Shown piece after piece: positions 28,694-37,399 of a stretch of 64,000 nt of DNA. The stretch is from Jiella mangrovi (lineage in GTDB: Bacteria; Pseudomonadota; Alphaproteobacteria; Rhizobiales; Rhizobiaceae), in the NCBI RefSeq assembly GCF_017815135.1, contig NZ_JAGJCF010000004.1, forward strand, positions 1 through 64,000, given 5' to 3'. The notes beneath the pieces were generated by a model, which saw nothing but the letters and a program-made list of their open reading frames with translations, was not told the origin of the DNA and did no database searches. Positions within the stretch are counted from its first letter, which is position 1. Each line of letters starts with the position of its first letter. Position numbers and translations under genes: made by a program.

Positions 28694-29161
28694 TCAGGCG
28701 ATCTCGAACGTCGCTTCGACTTCGACGGCAGCGTTCATCGGCAGGGCTTGGACGCCGACGGCCGAACGGGCGTGACGGCCGGCATCGCCGAGGATCTCGA
28801 CCATGAAGTCCGAGGCGCCGTTGGCGACCTTGTGCTGATCGGTGAAGGCGGGATCGCTGGAGACGAAGATGGTGAGCTTCAGGAGGCGGCCGATCTTCGA
28901 CAGATCACCGCCGAGCGCCGATTTCGCCTGTGCCAGAACGTTGATGGCGCAAAGCTTTGCCGCCCGCTGGCCGGTCTCGACGTCGACGTCGGTGCCGAGC
29001 TTGCCGGTGACGGCGAGCGCGCCGTTTTCCATCGGAAGCTGGCCGGAGGTCTGCAGGATCGAGCCATAGGTGATGGTGGCGATGTAGTTGGCGGCGGGGG
29101 CGGCTGCCTCGGGCAGCGTGACGCCGGCTGCGGAAAGGCGTTGTTCGATCGTGTCGGCCAT
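28694..29161 (-). CDS. RidA family protein
   Basis: This 155-residue member of the RidA/YjgF/Rid superfamily is of the longer form (compare about 128 residues for classic RidA). The core is visible in SGQLPMENG, NVLAQAKSALGGDLSKIGRLLKLTIFV, HKVANGASDFMVEILGDAGRHARSAVGVQALPMNAAVEVEATFEI. The conserved arginine in HARSAVG, used by RidA for imine hydrolysis, is present. GAGGAAG precedes the ATG at 29161. It is first in a two-gene operon with the glycerophosphodiesterase. Confidence 0.93.
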   Translation of the reverse strand: MADTIEQRLSAAGVTLPEAAAPAANYIATITYGSILQTSGQLPMENGALAVTGKLGTDVDVETGQRAAKLCAINVLAQAKSALGGDLSKIGRLLKLTIFVSSDPAFTDQHKVANGASDFMVEILGDAGRHARSAVGVQALPMNAAVEVEATFEIA

Positions 29162-29295
29162 GATGTTGTCTTCCTCTTCTGACGCGAATAGGACCAAAGG
29201 TTGCGGCGGCCGGAAAGCCGGAACGCCGCGACGGATGGCGAGGTCGCTTGGAGCGTTCGGTAAACGATCCTCAGCGTGAGTGAAAGATCGAACTG

Positions 29296-30372
29296 ATGAT
29301 GCAAAGCGCCGCCGCATTGCAATTTCTATCCACCGGGCTCGCCGTGGCACTGGCGTCCCTGGTGTCGGGGGCGTCGAGCGCCGCCGCCGGCGAGGCCGTG
29401 CTTCTCGCGCCGCACCGCGCCTCCTACGATGTCGGCCTCGGGGAGGGGAGCGACGACCTGCTCGGCGTCGACGGGCGCATCGCCGTCGACTTGAGCGAGC
29501 CCGCCGACTGTCGTGGATATGGCATCGCCTATCGCTTCGTGGCGCGGTTCCTGAAGGATCAGGAGGCCATCGTCACCGACCAGCAGATTCGCATCGACGA
29601 GACCCGCGACGGCCGGCATTTCCGGTTCGATGGGCAGAGTTTTGTCGATTCCCTGCCCGATAGCACCACCAGCGGCGAGGCGACGACGGCGGACGGCCAG
29701 ACCGTCGTGACCTTTGAAAATCCCGCGCCGCGGGACGTCACGCTGCCGCGATCGCAGTTTCCGGTCCATCATACCCGCGCGATCATCGCGGCGGCCAAGG
29801 CCGGCCGGCCGATCGTCGAAACCCATGTCTTCCAGGGGGATTCCGACGCGGAGAAGAACACGACGAGCACGGTGATCATCACGCCGCTCGACAAGGCGGA
29901 GCTCGCGAGCGAGATCGCCGGATACGGCTCGACAGCCAAAACCGGCAGAGCCACTCCGCCAGCAGCCGGCGCCGAAGCGCCGGGCGGGGACGATCTTGCG
30001 CCGAACGACGAGCTCGCCGACGAGCCTGCCGGTGAAGAGAATGGCTCGGCGCAGATAGACGGCAGTGCCGAGCCGCAGGATGGCCAGCCGAACGCCGACG
30101 TGAGCCGTTCACACGATGACGCCGACGCCTCGGAGCCGGCGGCGATCGCCGCGGCTCTCAAAGGCCTGACGGCCTGGCGGGTCACCGAATCCTTCTACAA
30201 TTCGGACAGCGACGAGGACGGGCTGCCGGTGTTCGAGACGATCTACACGCTTTTCGAAAACGGCGTCACCGGAAACCAGATCCTGAAATTCGACGGCTAT
30301 ACGCTGAATGCGAGGCTTGCCAGTCTTGAGCTTCGCGGCGCGCCGGATTGCCCGCTGCCGGCGGGGGAGTGA
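29296..30372 (+). CDS. eipB: EipB (DUF1849) periplasmic envelope-integrity protein, expanded
   Basis: EipB is a periplasmic beta-spiral protein required for cell-envelope integrity in Brucella. The 358 residues begin with a signal peptide (about 1-32). The family start LLAPHRASYDVGL, CRGYGIAYRF and the later ESFYNSDSDEDGLPVFETIYTLFENGV follow. The two cysteines that form the family disulfide are at C72 and C352. Residues about 212-287 are an acidic, Ala/Gly/Asp-rich low-complexity insertion, which explains the length above the usual 280 or so. It is divergent from ridA (134-base gap). Confidence 0.88.
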   Translation: MMQSAAALQFLSTGLAVALASLVSGASSAAAGEAVLLAPHRASYDVGLGEGSDDLLGVDGRIAVDLSEPADCRGYGIAYRFVARFLKDQEAIVTDQQIRIDETRDGRHFRFDGQSFVDSLPDSTTSGEATTADGQTVVTFENPAPRDVTLPRSQFPVHHTRAIIAAAKAGRPIVETHVFQGDSDAEKNTTSTVIITPLDKAELASEIAGYGSTAKTGRATPPAAGAEAPGGDDLAPNDELADEPAGEENGSAQIDGSAEPQDGQPNADVSRSHDDADASEPAAIAAALKGLTAWRVTESFYNSDSDEDGLPVFETIYTLFENGVTGNQILKFDGYTLNARLASLELRGAPDCPLPAGE

Positions 30373-30791
30373 TCGCGCCGAGCGATCGCGGCGGGGCATC
30401 GAGCGACGAGGCCGGAGCGTATCCCCGTCTTCTTGAAAACCGGCCCCGTCGGCCAATCCGCGACGGCAAGGCCCCCGCCTTGACCGCCCGAAAGCGGGTG
30501 CCGGAACGGCGGCCCGGTGTGTGTGGTCTGCCGGCAAAGCGGATCACACGCCATCTTGAAAATCACGGTGCCGGTGCCGATCTATCTGGCTCGGGCGCCT
30601 CTCGCAGCCTTCCGATCGGCTTGGCTCTTGTTGCCAAGGCTGCGTGTTTGCTGTAAGGCGCGCCCCATTCCACACACGGAAACCGGGTTGGATCGACTGG
30701 CGCTGCGGCTCCGGTTCGTTCTCGCCCACCGGTGGCGGCCACTGGTCGCTTCTTTCCGTGGAGGCATAACCGGTCAAAGGACAAACACGAT
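30373..30791. other. Intergenic region upstream of rpsB
   Basis: No gene is supported here. Arg/Pro-rich open frames on both strands lack domains. The stretch must contain the promoter and leader of the rpsB-tsf operon, but I cannot place a confident -35/-10 pair. Several short Rhizobiales-type intergenic motifs (GAAAGCGGGTGCCGG and similar) occur at about 30430-30520. Confidence 0.5.
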
Positions 30792-31616
30792 ATGGCACTG
30801 CCAGACTATTCCATGCGCCAGCTGCTCGAAGCGGGCGTTCACTTCGGTCACCAGACCCACCGCTGGAACCCGAAGATGTCGCCCTATATCTTCGGCGCGC
30901 GCAACAACATCCACATTCTCGACCTCGCCCAGACGGTGCCGCTTCTGCACCGGGCGCTGCTCGCCGTTTCCGACACCGTCGCCCGCGGCGGCCGCGTGCT
31001 CTTCGTCGGCACCAAGCGCCAGGCCTCCGATCTCGTCGCCGACGCGGCGCAGCGCTCGGCCCAGTACTACGTCAACTCGCGCTGGCTCGGTGGCATGCTG
31101 ACCAACTGGAAGACCATTTCCGGTTCGATCCAGCGGCTGCGCAAGCTCGACGAGATGCTCGCCGGTAGCGAGGCCCAGGCCTTCACCAAGAAGGAGCGCC
31201 TGACGCTGACCCGCGAGCGCGACAAGCTCGAGCGGGCGCTCGGCGGCATTCGCGACATGGGCGGCGTGCCGGACATGATCTTTGTGATCGACACCAACAA
31301 GGAATCGATCGCGATCGAGGAGGCCAAGCGCCTGCACATCCCGATCGTCGCGGTGGTCGATTCCAACTGCGATCCGCTGCCGATCGACTACCCGATCCCG
31401 GGCAATGACGACGCGGCGAGGGCGATCTCGCTTTATTGCGACCTGATCGCACGCGCCGCCGTCGACGGCCTGGCCCGCCAGCAGGGCGACATGGGTATCG
31501 ATATCGGCGAGATGGAAGAGGCGCCGATCGAGGAGCTGCCCGAAGAGGCGGCCGTTGGCGGCGAGACCGCTACCGAGGCAGCCAATCTGGCCGAGAACGC
31601 CTCGGCCGCCGAGTAA
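30792..31616 (+). CDS. rpsB: 30S ribosomal protein S2
   Basis: S2 binds the 30S head-body junction late in assembly and recruits S1. The 274 residues include the family signatures [30 protein letters not shown]-like [27 protein letters not shown] and [25 protein letters not shown]. The C-terminus from about 235 is an acidic extension rich in Glu, Gly and Ala, common in Alphaproteobacteria. The ATG at 30792 follows AAAGGA. It opens the translation/envelope block. Confidence 0.98.
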   Translation: MALPDYSMRQLLEAGVHFGHQTHRWNPKMSPYIFGARNNIHILDLAQTVPLLHRALLAVSDTVARGGRVLFVGTKRQASDLVADAAQRSAQYYVNSRWLGGMLTNWKTISGSIQRLRKLDEMLAGSEAQAFTKKERLTLTRERDKLERALGGIRDMGGVPDMIFVIDTNKESIAIEEAKRLHIPIVAVVDSNCDPLPIDYPIPGNDDAARAISLYCDLIARAAVDGLARQQGDMGIDIGEMEEAPIEELPEEAAVGGETATEAANLAENASAAE

Positions 31617-31773
31617 ACCGCTTCACGATTACGCGCGGCGGGATCAATCGGGCAGGGCGCCAATGGCGCTTTGCCTTGATCTGCCAGCCGCCGTCGTAAT
31701 CACCGCGTCACAATTGCGGCGCACCCGTTCACGCAGAGCTGGTGCGCCAAATCATTTCCGAGGATGACCCAAG

Positions 31774-32700
31774 ATGGCAATTTCCGCTTCGATGGTGAAG
31801 GAACTGCGCGACAAGACCGGCGCAGGCATGATGGACTGCAAGACCGCGCTCGCCGAGACGAACGGCGACATGGAAGCCGCGATCGACTGGCTGCGCAAGA
31901 AGGGCATCGCCAAGGCCGACAAGAAGTCCGGGCGCACCGCCGCCGAGGGCCTGGTCGGAGCGTTGTCCGATGGCACCAAGGGTGTCGTGGTCGAGGTCAA
32001 TTCCGAGACCGACTTCGTCGCCCGCAACGAGGCCTTCCAGACCCTCGTCAGCAACATCGCAGCGGTGGCGCTTTCGACCGACGGCAGCGTCGAGGCGGTT
32101 TCCGCCGCGACCTATCCTTCGTCTGAGAAGCCGGTTTCGGACGTGATCCGCGACGCCATCGCTACGATCGGCGAGAATATGAGCCTGCGCCGCTCGGCGA
32201 TGCTGACCGTCTCCGACGGCGCCGTGGCGACCTATATCCACAACCAGGTGGCTGAAGGGCTCGGCAAGCTGGGTGTTCTCGTCGCCATCGAATCGGCCGG
32301 TGACAAGGCAGCGCTCGCCGCCTTCGGCCGGCAGGTGGCGATGCATGTCGCCGCGACCAACCCGCTCGCCCTGACCGCGGACGAGATCGATCCGGCCGTC
32401 GTCGAGCGCGAGAAGGCGATCTTCTCCGATCAGGCGCGTGCTTCCGGCAAGCCCGAGAACATCATCGAGAAGATGGTCGAGGGCCGGATGCGCAAGTTCT
32501 ACGAGGAGGTCGTTCTTCTCAAGCAGAACTTCGTCATCAATCCGGACCTCACCGTCGAGAAGGCGCTCGAGGCGGCTGAGAAGGACTTCGGCGCTCCGGC
32601 CAAGATCGTCGGCATGGTGCGTTTCGCCCTCGGCGAGGGTGTCGAGCGCGAAGAGAGCGACTTTGCCGCGGAAGTCGCCGCGGCCGCCGGCAAGAAATAA
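31774..32700 (+). CDS. tsf: Translation elongation factor Ts
   Basis: EF-Ts is the nucleotide-exchange factor for EF-Tu. The 308 residues have the N-terminal UBA-like domain ([25 protein letters not shown]), the TDFVARN motif that contacts the EF-Tu G domain, and paired core subdomains. The C-terminal module ends in EVAAAAGKK. It lies 157 bases after rpsB, the conserved gene order. Confidence 0.98.
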   Translation: MAISASMVKELRDKTGAGMMDCKTALAETNGDMEAAIDWLRKKGIAKADKKSGRTAAEGLVGALSDGTKGVVVEVNSETDFVARNEAFQTLVSNIAAVALSTDGSVEAVSAATYPSSEKPVSDVIRDAIATIGENMSLRRSAMLTVSDGAVATYIHNQVAEGLGKLGVLVAIESAGDKAALAAFGRQVAMHVAATNPLALTADEIDPAVVEREKAIFSDQARASGKPENIIEKMVEGRMRKFYEEVVLLKQNFVINPDLTVEKALEAAEKDFGAPAKIVGMVRFALGEGVEREESDFAAEVAAAAGKK

Positions 32701-32788
32701 CTTTCAGCTTCCGGCGAAACGCCGCCCTTCGGGGCATCGTTTTGCCGGAGCAAACGGGTCTTTTCTCCCATTTGCAGAGCCACTTGAT

Positions 32789-32817
32789 CGGGCGCTCGCT
32801 TCACAAGCGGGCGCCCG
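32789..32817 (+). terminator. Strong hairpin between tsf and pyrH
   Basis: CGGGCGCTCGCTT at 32789-32801 pairs with AAGCGGGCGCCCG at 32805-32817 across a three-base loop: 13 pairs with one G-U. The following TATTGTATC is not a clean T run. It may be the rpsB-tsf terminator or an attenuator that reduces readthrough into pyrH. The gap to pyrH is 274 bases and holds no gene. Confidence 0.55.
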
Positions 32818-32974
32818 TATTGTATCGGCTGGCTGGAGCGGGAGGCCAAAGAGCAATTCGCGATGATGGTCCCACGGCCGCTGCGAGCTTGCAGCGAGGC
32901 CGGAGGCAGAGAAAGATCGTGGTGCGGTGGCAAGTCTGGCCGGTCCGCGCCCACGGGGTGGAGCAGAATACTCG

Positions 32975-33694
32975 ATGACCGCCGAAATCCGTTATCGCCG
33001 CGTCTTGCTGAAGGTCTCGGGCGAAGCCCTCATGGGCGAGCAGGGCTTCGGCATCGATGTCGCCGTGGTCGATCGGATTGCCTCCGACATCGCCGAGGCG
33101 CGGGCGCTCGGCGTCGAGATTTCCGTCGTGATCGGCGGCGGCAACATCTTTCGCGGCGTCGCCGTCGCCTCCAAGGGCGGTGATCGCGTGACCGGCGACC
33201 ACATGGGCATGCTCGGAACTGTCATCAACGCGCTCGCACTCAGGACGTCGCTGACGAAGATGGGCGTCGATGCGATCGTCCTGTCCGCCATCGCCATGCC
33301 GGAAATCTGCGAGAGCTTCACCCAGCGCGCCGCGCTCCAGCATCAGGCGGCCGGACGCGTCGTCATCTTCGCGGGCGGCACCGGCAATCCGTTCTTCACG
33401 ACCGACTCGGCCGGGGCGTTGCGCGCGGCCGAAATGGGCGCGGCCGCTCTGTTCAAGGGCACCCAGGTCGACGGTATCTACTCGGCCGACCCCAAGCTCC
33501 AGCCCGATGCCGAGCGCTACGACAAGCTGACCCATGCCGAGGTCCTGCAGCGCGGGCTGGCCGTCATGGACGTCGCTGCTGTCGCGCTCGCCCGTGAAAA
33601 CCATATTCCGATCGTCGTCTTTTCGATTCATCAAAAGGGCGAATTTGCAAGAATTCTCGCCGGCGCCGGCCGCGCGACGATCGTTTCGGACTAG
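32975..33694 (+). CDS. pyrH: Uridylate kinase
   Basis: PyrH phosphorylates UMP to UDP, feeding pyrimidine nucleotide and cell-wall sugar synthesis. The 239 residues match the hexameric bacterial UMP kinase: [58 protein letters not shown]-like segment and [14 protein letters not shown] start at 32975, after GGTGGAG. A longer frame to 32927 adds a non-family leader. Confidence 0.97.
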   Translation: MTAEIRYRRVLLKVSGEALMGEQGFGIDVAVVDRIASDIAEARALGVEISVVIGGGNIFRGVAVASKGGDRVTGDHMGMLGTVINALALRTSLTKMGVDAIVLSAIAMPEICESFTQRAALQHQAAGRVVIFAGGTGNPFFTTDSAGALRAAEMGAAALFKGTQVDGIYSADPKLQPDAERYDKLTHAEVLQRGLAVMDVAAVALARENHIPIVVFSIHQKGEFARILAGAGRATIVSD

Positions 33695-33759
33695 GACGAG
33701 GGCCCCGTGAAGGAAGACGGTGTCTTCCCCGCCTCGGCATTGCAAGAAAGGACACGACC

Positions 33760-34317
33760 ATGGCTGAACTGGATCTCAACGAGCTGAACCGCCGCATGGA
33801 AGGCGCGATCAACAGCCTGAAGGGCGACCTCGCCGCTCTTCGCACGGGCCGGGCTTCGGCCAACCTCCTCGATCCGATCACCGTCGAGGCCTATGGCTCG
33901 CAGATGCCGCTCAACCAGGTGGCCAACGTGACCGTGCCCGAGCCGCGCATGGTCTCGGTGTCAGTCTGGGACAAGCAGATGGTCGGCAAGGTGGAGCGGG
34001 CGATTCGCGAGAGCAGCCTTGGCCTCAACCCGATCACCGACGGCACGACGCTGCGCATTCCGCTGCCCGAACTCAACGAGGAACGGCGCAGGGAACTCGT
34101 CAAGGTTGCGCATCAATATGCCGAAAGCGCCCGCGTGGCGGTGCGCCATGTGCGCCGCGACGGTATGGATAGCCTGAAGAAGAGCGAAAAGGCCGGCGAT
34201 ATCGGCCAGGACGAGAGCCGGCAGCAGTCTGACAAGGTCCAGAAGATGACCGACGATACGATTGCGGAAATTGATAAATTGCTTTCCGTCAAGGAAGGCG
34301 AAATCATGCAGGTATAG
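33760..34317 (+). CDS. frr: Ribosome recycling factor
   Basis: RRF splits post-termination ribosomes together with EF-G. The 185 residues are the standard length: the helical domain begins with [32 protein letters not shown], the central beta domain has [24 protein letters not shown], and the C-terminal helices include [26 protein letters not shown] precedes the ATG. It sits 65 bases after pyrH. Confidence 0.98.
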   Translation: MAELDLNELNRRMEGAINSLKGDLAALRTGRASANLLDPITVEAYGSQMPLNQVANVTVPEPRMVSVSVWDKQMVGKVERAIRESSLGLNPITDGTTLRIPLPELNEERRRELVKVAHQYAESARVAVRHVRRDGMDSLKKSEKAGDIGQDESRQQSDKVQKMTDDTIAEIDKLLSVKEGEIMQV

Positions 34318-34377
34318 GCTGTTCGTGATCGTCGGCGCCCTGCGCCGGCCCGCCAACCGCAGAGAAGGGCGAGGATA

Positions 34378-35094
34378 GTGCGGCATCCCCGACATGTGGC
34401 CATCATCATGGACGGCAACGGACGCTGGGCGCGCGCACGCGGCCTGCCGCGCAGCATGGGCCACAGGCGGGGGGTCGAGGCGGTGCGCGCGGCTGTTCGC
34501 ACCGCCGGCGAGCTCGGCATCGAATATCTGACGCTGTTTGCCTTCTCCTCGGAAAACTGGCGGCGGCCGAAGGACGAGGTCGAGGAGCTGATGGGGCTCC
34601 TGAAGCATTTCATCCGCCGCGATCTCGCCGATCTCCACAAGGAGGGCGTTCAGGTCCGGGTGATCGGCGCCCGTGACGATCTGTCGCCGGACATCCGTGC
34701 GCTGCTCGAGGAAGCGGAAAACCTCACCAAGGACAACGACCGTCAGACGCTGGTCATCGCCTTCAACTACGGCGCGCGGGACGAGGTCGCGCGGGCTGTC
34801 CGCCGCATCGCGGAGAAGTTCGCCGCGGGCGAGGTGACACTTGATGCCCTCACCGCCGACTATCTCGGCGAGCACATGGACACGGCCGGGATTCCGGATC
34901 CCGATCTGATCATCCGCACCAGCGGCGAACTCCGGCTGTCGAACTTCCTGCTGTGGCAGGCGGCCTATTCCGAATTCGTGTTTCCCCCCTGCCTGTGGCC
35001 CGATTTCGACCGTCAGGCCTTCGAAGACGCCCTTGCCGAATATGCCAGCCGCGATCGCCGTTTCGGGGGTTTGTCGCGGGAAATCGCATCCTGA
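34378..35094 (+). CDS. uppS: Undecaprenyl diphosphate synthase
   Basis: This cis-prenyltransferase adds isopentenyl units to farnesyl diphosphate to make the C55 lipid carrier for peptidoglycan and O-antigen. The 238 residues start with [13 protein letters not shown], containing the catalytic aspartate. They continue with [14 protein letters not shown] and end with [27 protein letters not shown]. Translation begins at GTG directly after an in-frame TAG, so no earlier start exists. cdsA follows after four bases. Confidence 0.97.
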   Translation: MRHPRHVAIIMDGNGRWARARGLPRSMGHRRGVEAVRAAVRTAGELGIEYLTLFAFSSENWRRPKDEVEELMGLLKHFIRRDLADLHKEGVQVRVIGARDDLSPDIRALLEEAENLTKDNDRQTLVIAFNYGARDEVARAVRRIAEKFAAGEVTLDALTADYLGEHMDTAGIPDPDLIIRTSGELRLSNFLLWQAAYSEFVFPPCLWPDFDRQAFEDALAEYASRDRRFGGLSREIAS

Positions 35095-35098
35095 CGCG

Positions 35099-35950
35099 AT
35101 GGGGCTTGGCATCAGACGGTTTTTCGCCGAGGGGAGTTGGAGCGATCTGCGGTCTCGTCTGATCTCGGCCGTAGTGCTGGGGATCCTCGTCCTGCTTCTG
35201 GTCTTCGCCGGTGGCTGGGGCTTTCGCCTCTTGTGCTGCGTGACGGGTTTCATCGTTTTTGACGAATGGGTCAGGATCACCCGGGCAAGGCGCCTGCGGC
35301 CGCATTTCACCTTCGGGCGGCGGATCTTCTATTTCTCCCTGCTCGCCTTTGCCTTCGGCTTCGAACTTTCCGCGATCCTGATCTTTCTCGCCGGCACCTC
35401 GTTTCTGGTCTTCATCGACCGTCACGAGCGCAAGGCCGACTGGCTGGTCGGCGGCCTTCTCTATGCGGGAGCTGCGACCTTTCCTCCGGCGCTGCTGCGC
35501 GGCGACGATCCGTCCGGTCTCCTGTCGATCGCCTTCCTGGTAACGGTCGTCTGGGCGACCGACATTTTCGCCTACTTCACCGGTCGCTCGGTCGGCGGGC
35601 CGAAGCTGATGCCGATGGTCTCGCCCAAGAAGACGATCTCCGGCGCTCTGGGTGGGCTGGCTGCCGCCGTCATCCTCGGCTGTCTGTTCGCCTATGCCGC
35701 GACAGGGCAGGTGACGCCGCTCATCGTCGGCCTCGCAATCATCTTGTCCGTCGCCGGGCAGGCGGGGGATCTCTATGAATCTTTCATCAAGCGGCGTTTC
35801 GGCGTGAAGGATTCGGGGCGTCTCATTCCCGGCCATGGCGGGCTGATGGACAGGATCGACGCGATCATCGTCGCAGGGACGGTGGCGTGGCTCGTAGGCG
35901 TCGCAGTTGCGGGGTTCGACCAGCCGTCGCTGGGCCTGTTCCCGCAGTGA
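35099..35950 (+). CDS. cdsA: Phosphatidate cytidylyltransferase
   Basis: CdsA makes CDP-diacylglycerol from phosphatidate and CTP at the inner membrane, the branch point for all phospholipids. The 283 residues contain about eight helices and the C-terminal family signature SFIKRRFGVKDSGRLIPGHGG followed by LMDR. The ATG at 35099 lies four bases after the uppS stop. A longer frame starting at 35033 overlaps uppS. In most Alphaproteobacteria dxr comes next, but here a 110-base gap leads to rseP. Confidence 0.95.
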   Translation: MGLGIRRFFAEGSWSDLRSRLISAVVLGILVLLLVFAGGWGFRLLCCVTGFIVFDEWVRITRARRLRPHFTFGRRIFYFSLLAFAFGFELSAILIFLAGTSFLVFIDRHERKADWLVGGLLYAGAATFPPALLRGDDPSGLLSIAFLVTVVWATDIFAYFTGRSVGGPKLMPMVSPKKTISGALGGLAAAVILGCLFAYAATGQVTPLIVGLAIILSVAGQAGDLYESFIKRRFGVKDSGRLIPGHGGLMDRIDAIIVAGTVAWLVGVAVAGFDQPSLGLFPQ

Positions 35951-36060
35951 AGGTGGGCGCGGGCCGCAAGGGCGGGGCGTGTTTGCGCCATCCTGGTTCG
36001 CTGCTATAGATCGAGGCAATCGGGCGGTGGCTTCGCTGCTGCCAGAAGGAGTGACGATCG

Positions 36061-37200
36061 ATGGAATTCGGAGCGCTTACCTCCGGCCTTTGGGACCACG
36101 CGCTGATCTACGTGGTGCCGTTTCTTTTCGTCCTGACGATCATCGTCTTTTTCCATGAGCTCGGCCACTTCCTGATCGGCCGCTGGTGCGGGATCAAGGC
36201 GCTGACGTTTTCGGTCGGCTTCGGGCCCGAGATCGTCGGCTTCACCGACAGGCAGGGGACGCGCTGGAAACTCGCCGCGATTCCGCTCGGCGGCTACGTC
36301 AAGTTCCTCGGCGACGAGAACGCCGCTTCGGTTCCGGACCAGGAGGCCGTCGGGCGCATGGACGAGGACGAGCGCCGCCACGCCTTCCCGACCGCCAGTG
36401 TCGGCCGGCGCGCCGCCACGGTGGCGGCCGGGCCGATCGCCAACTTCATCCTCGCCATCGTCATCTTCGCCGGCGTCGTCTACGCCAGTGGCCGGGTGGT
36501 CGGAGACCCGGTCGTTTCCGGCGTCGAGCCGGGCTCGCCGGCCATGGCGGCCGGCTTCGAGCCGGGCGACAGGGTGATCTCCGCCGGCGGCGAGCCGATC
36601 GATTACTTCTCCGATCTCCAGCGCTACGTGGCGGCCTCCGGCGAAAGCCCGATCACCTTCAAGGTGGAGCGGGACGGGCGGCCGGTCGAGCTGACGGTCA
36701 CGCCCCGGATGGAGACGCGCAAGGACGAGTTCGGCAACTCCTTCACCCTGCCCGTGGTGGGGCTGCGGGCCGACAACGCCAAGGGCGGCTTTAGGGTCGA
36801 GACGCTGGGACCCGTCGAAGCCTTGCAATACGGGGTGTCGCAAACCTGGTTCGTCGCCGCCCAGACGGTCGGCTTCATCGGCCAGGTGATCAGCGGACGA
36901 CAGAGTGCCGACCAGATCGGCGGCCCGATCCGCATCGCGCAGGTCTCGAGCCAGGTGTCGACGATCGGCATCGGCGCGCTGCTCAATCTCGCGGCGCTCC
37001 TGTCGATCTCGATCGGGATTCTCAATCTGTTGCCGATCCCGATGCTCGACGGCGGGCATCTTCTGTTTTACGCCTTCGAGGCGGCGCGCGGTCGTCCGCT
37101 CAGCGAAAAGGTGCAGGAGCTGGGTTTCAAGATCGGTCTCGCTCTCGTCACCATGCTCATGATATTCGCGTTCTGGAATGATATTTCGGGCCAGGTGTAA
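36061..37200 (+). CDS. rseP: RIP metalloprotease RseP
   Basis: RseP is the site-2 intramembrane zinc protease that cleaves anti-sigma factors and signal-peptide remnants. The zinc site HELGH is at 32-36 in the first helix (VFFHELGHFLIG). The third ligand is in LNLLPIPMLDGGHL near residue 330. Between them is a PDZ region (VSGVEPGSPAMAAGFEPGDRVISAGGEPI). At 379 residues it has one PDZ domain, as is typical for Alphaproteobacteria, not two as in E. coli. AGGAGTGA precedes the start. Confidence 0.96.
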   Translation: MEFGALTSGLWDHALIYVVPFLFVLTIIVFFHELGHFLIGRWCGIKALTFSVGFGPEIVGFTDRQGTRWKLAAIPLGGYVKFLGDENAASVPDQEAVGRMDEDERRHAFPTASVGRRAATVAAGPIANFILAIVIFAGVVYASGRVVGDPVVSGVEPGSPAMAAGFEPGDRVISAGGEPIDYFSDLQRYVAASGESPITFKVERDGRPVELTVTPRMETRKDEFGNSFTLPVVGLRADNAKGGFRVETLGPVEALQYGVSQTWFVAAQTVGFIGQVISGRQSADQIGGPIRIAQVSSQVSTIGIGALLNLAALLSISIGILNLLPIPMLDGGHLLFYAFEAARGRPLSEKVQELGFKIGLALVTMLMIFAFWNDISGQV

Positions 37201-37238
37201 GGGGCATCCGGTCGGGGGACTGGGGGAAAGCATTGGTT

Positions 37239-37256
37239 AACCATGTCGGCATGGTT
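37239..37256. promoter_or_regulatory. Inverted repeat upstream of bamA
   Basis: AACCATG at 37239-37245 and CATGGTT at 37250-37256 are perfect inverted arms with a four-base spacer. The left arm also lies within GGTTAACC, so TTAACCATG resembles one CtrA half-site. It is 144 bases upstream of the bamA start. The call rests on symmetry and position only. Confidence 0.35.
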
Positions 37257-37399
37257 CGTGACCGCCTTGCAACGGCGTTTCCGATTCCTCAATCCACTAC
37301 GACGAGTTTGCTTGAACGGAATATCAAAGCCGGTACAAGGCAGACTCTGGAAATGAACGTCCTGCTCGACAGCAAGAAGACGACAAGGTGGTTGGGAAC

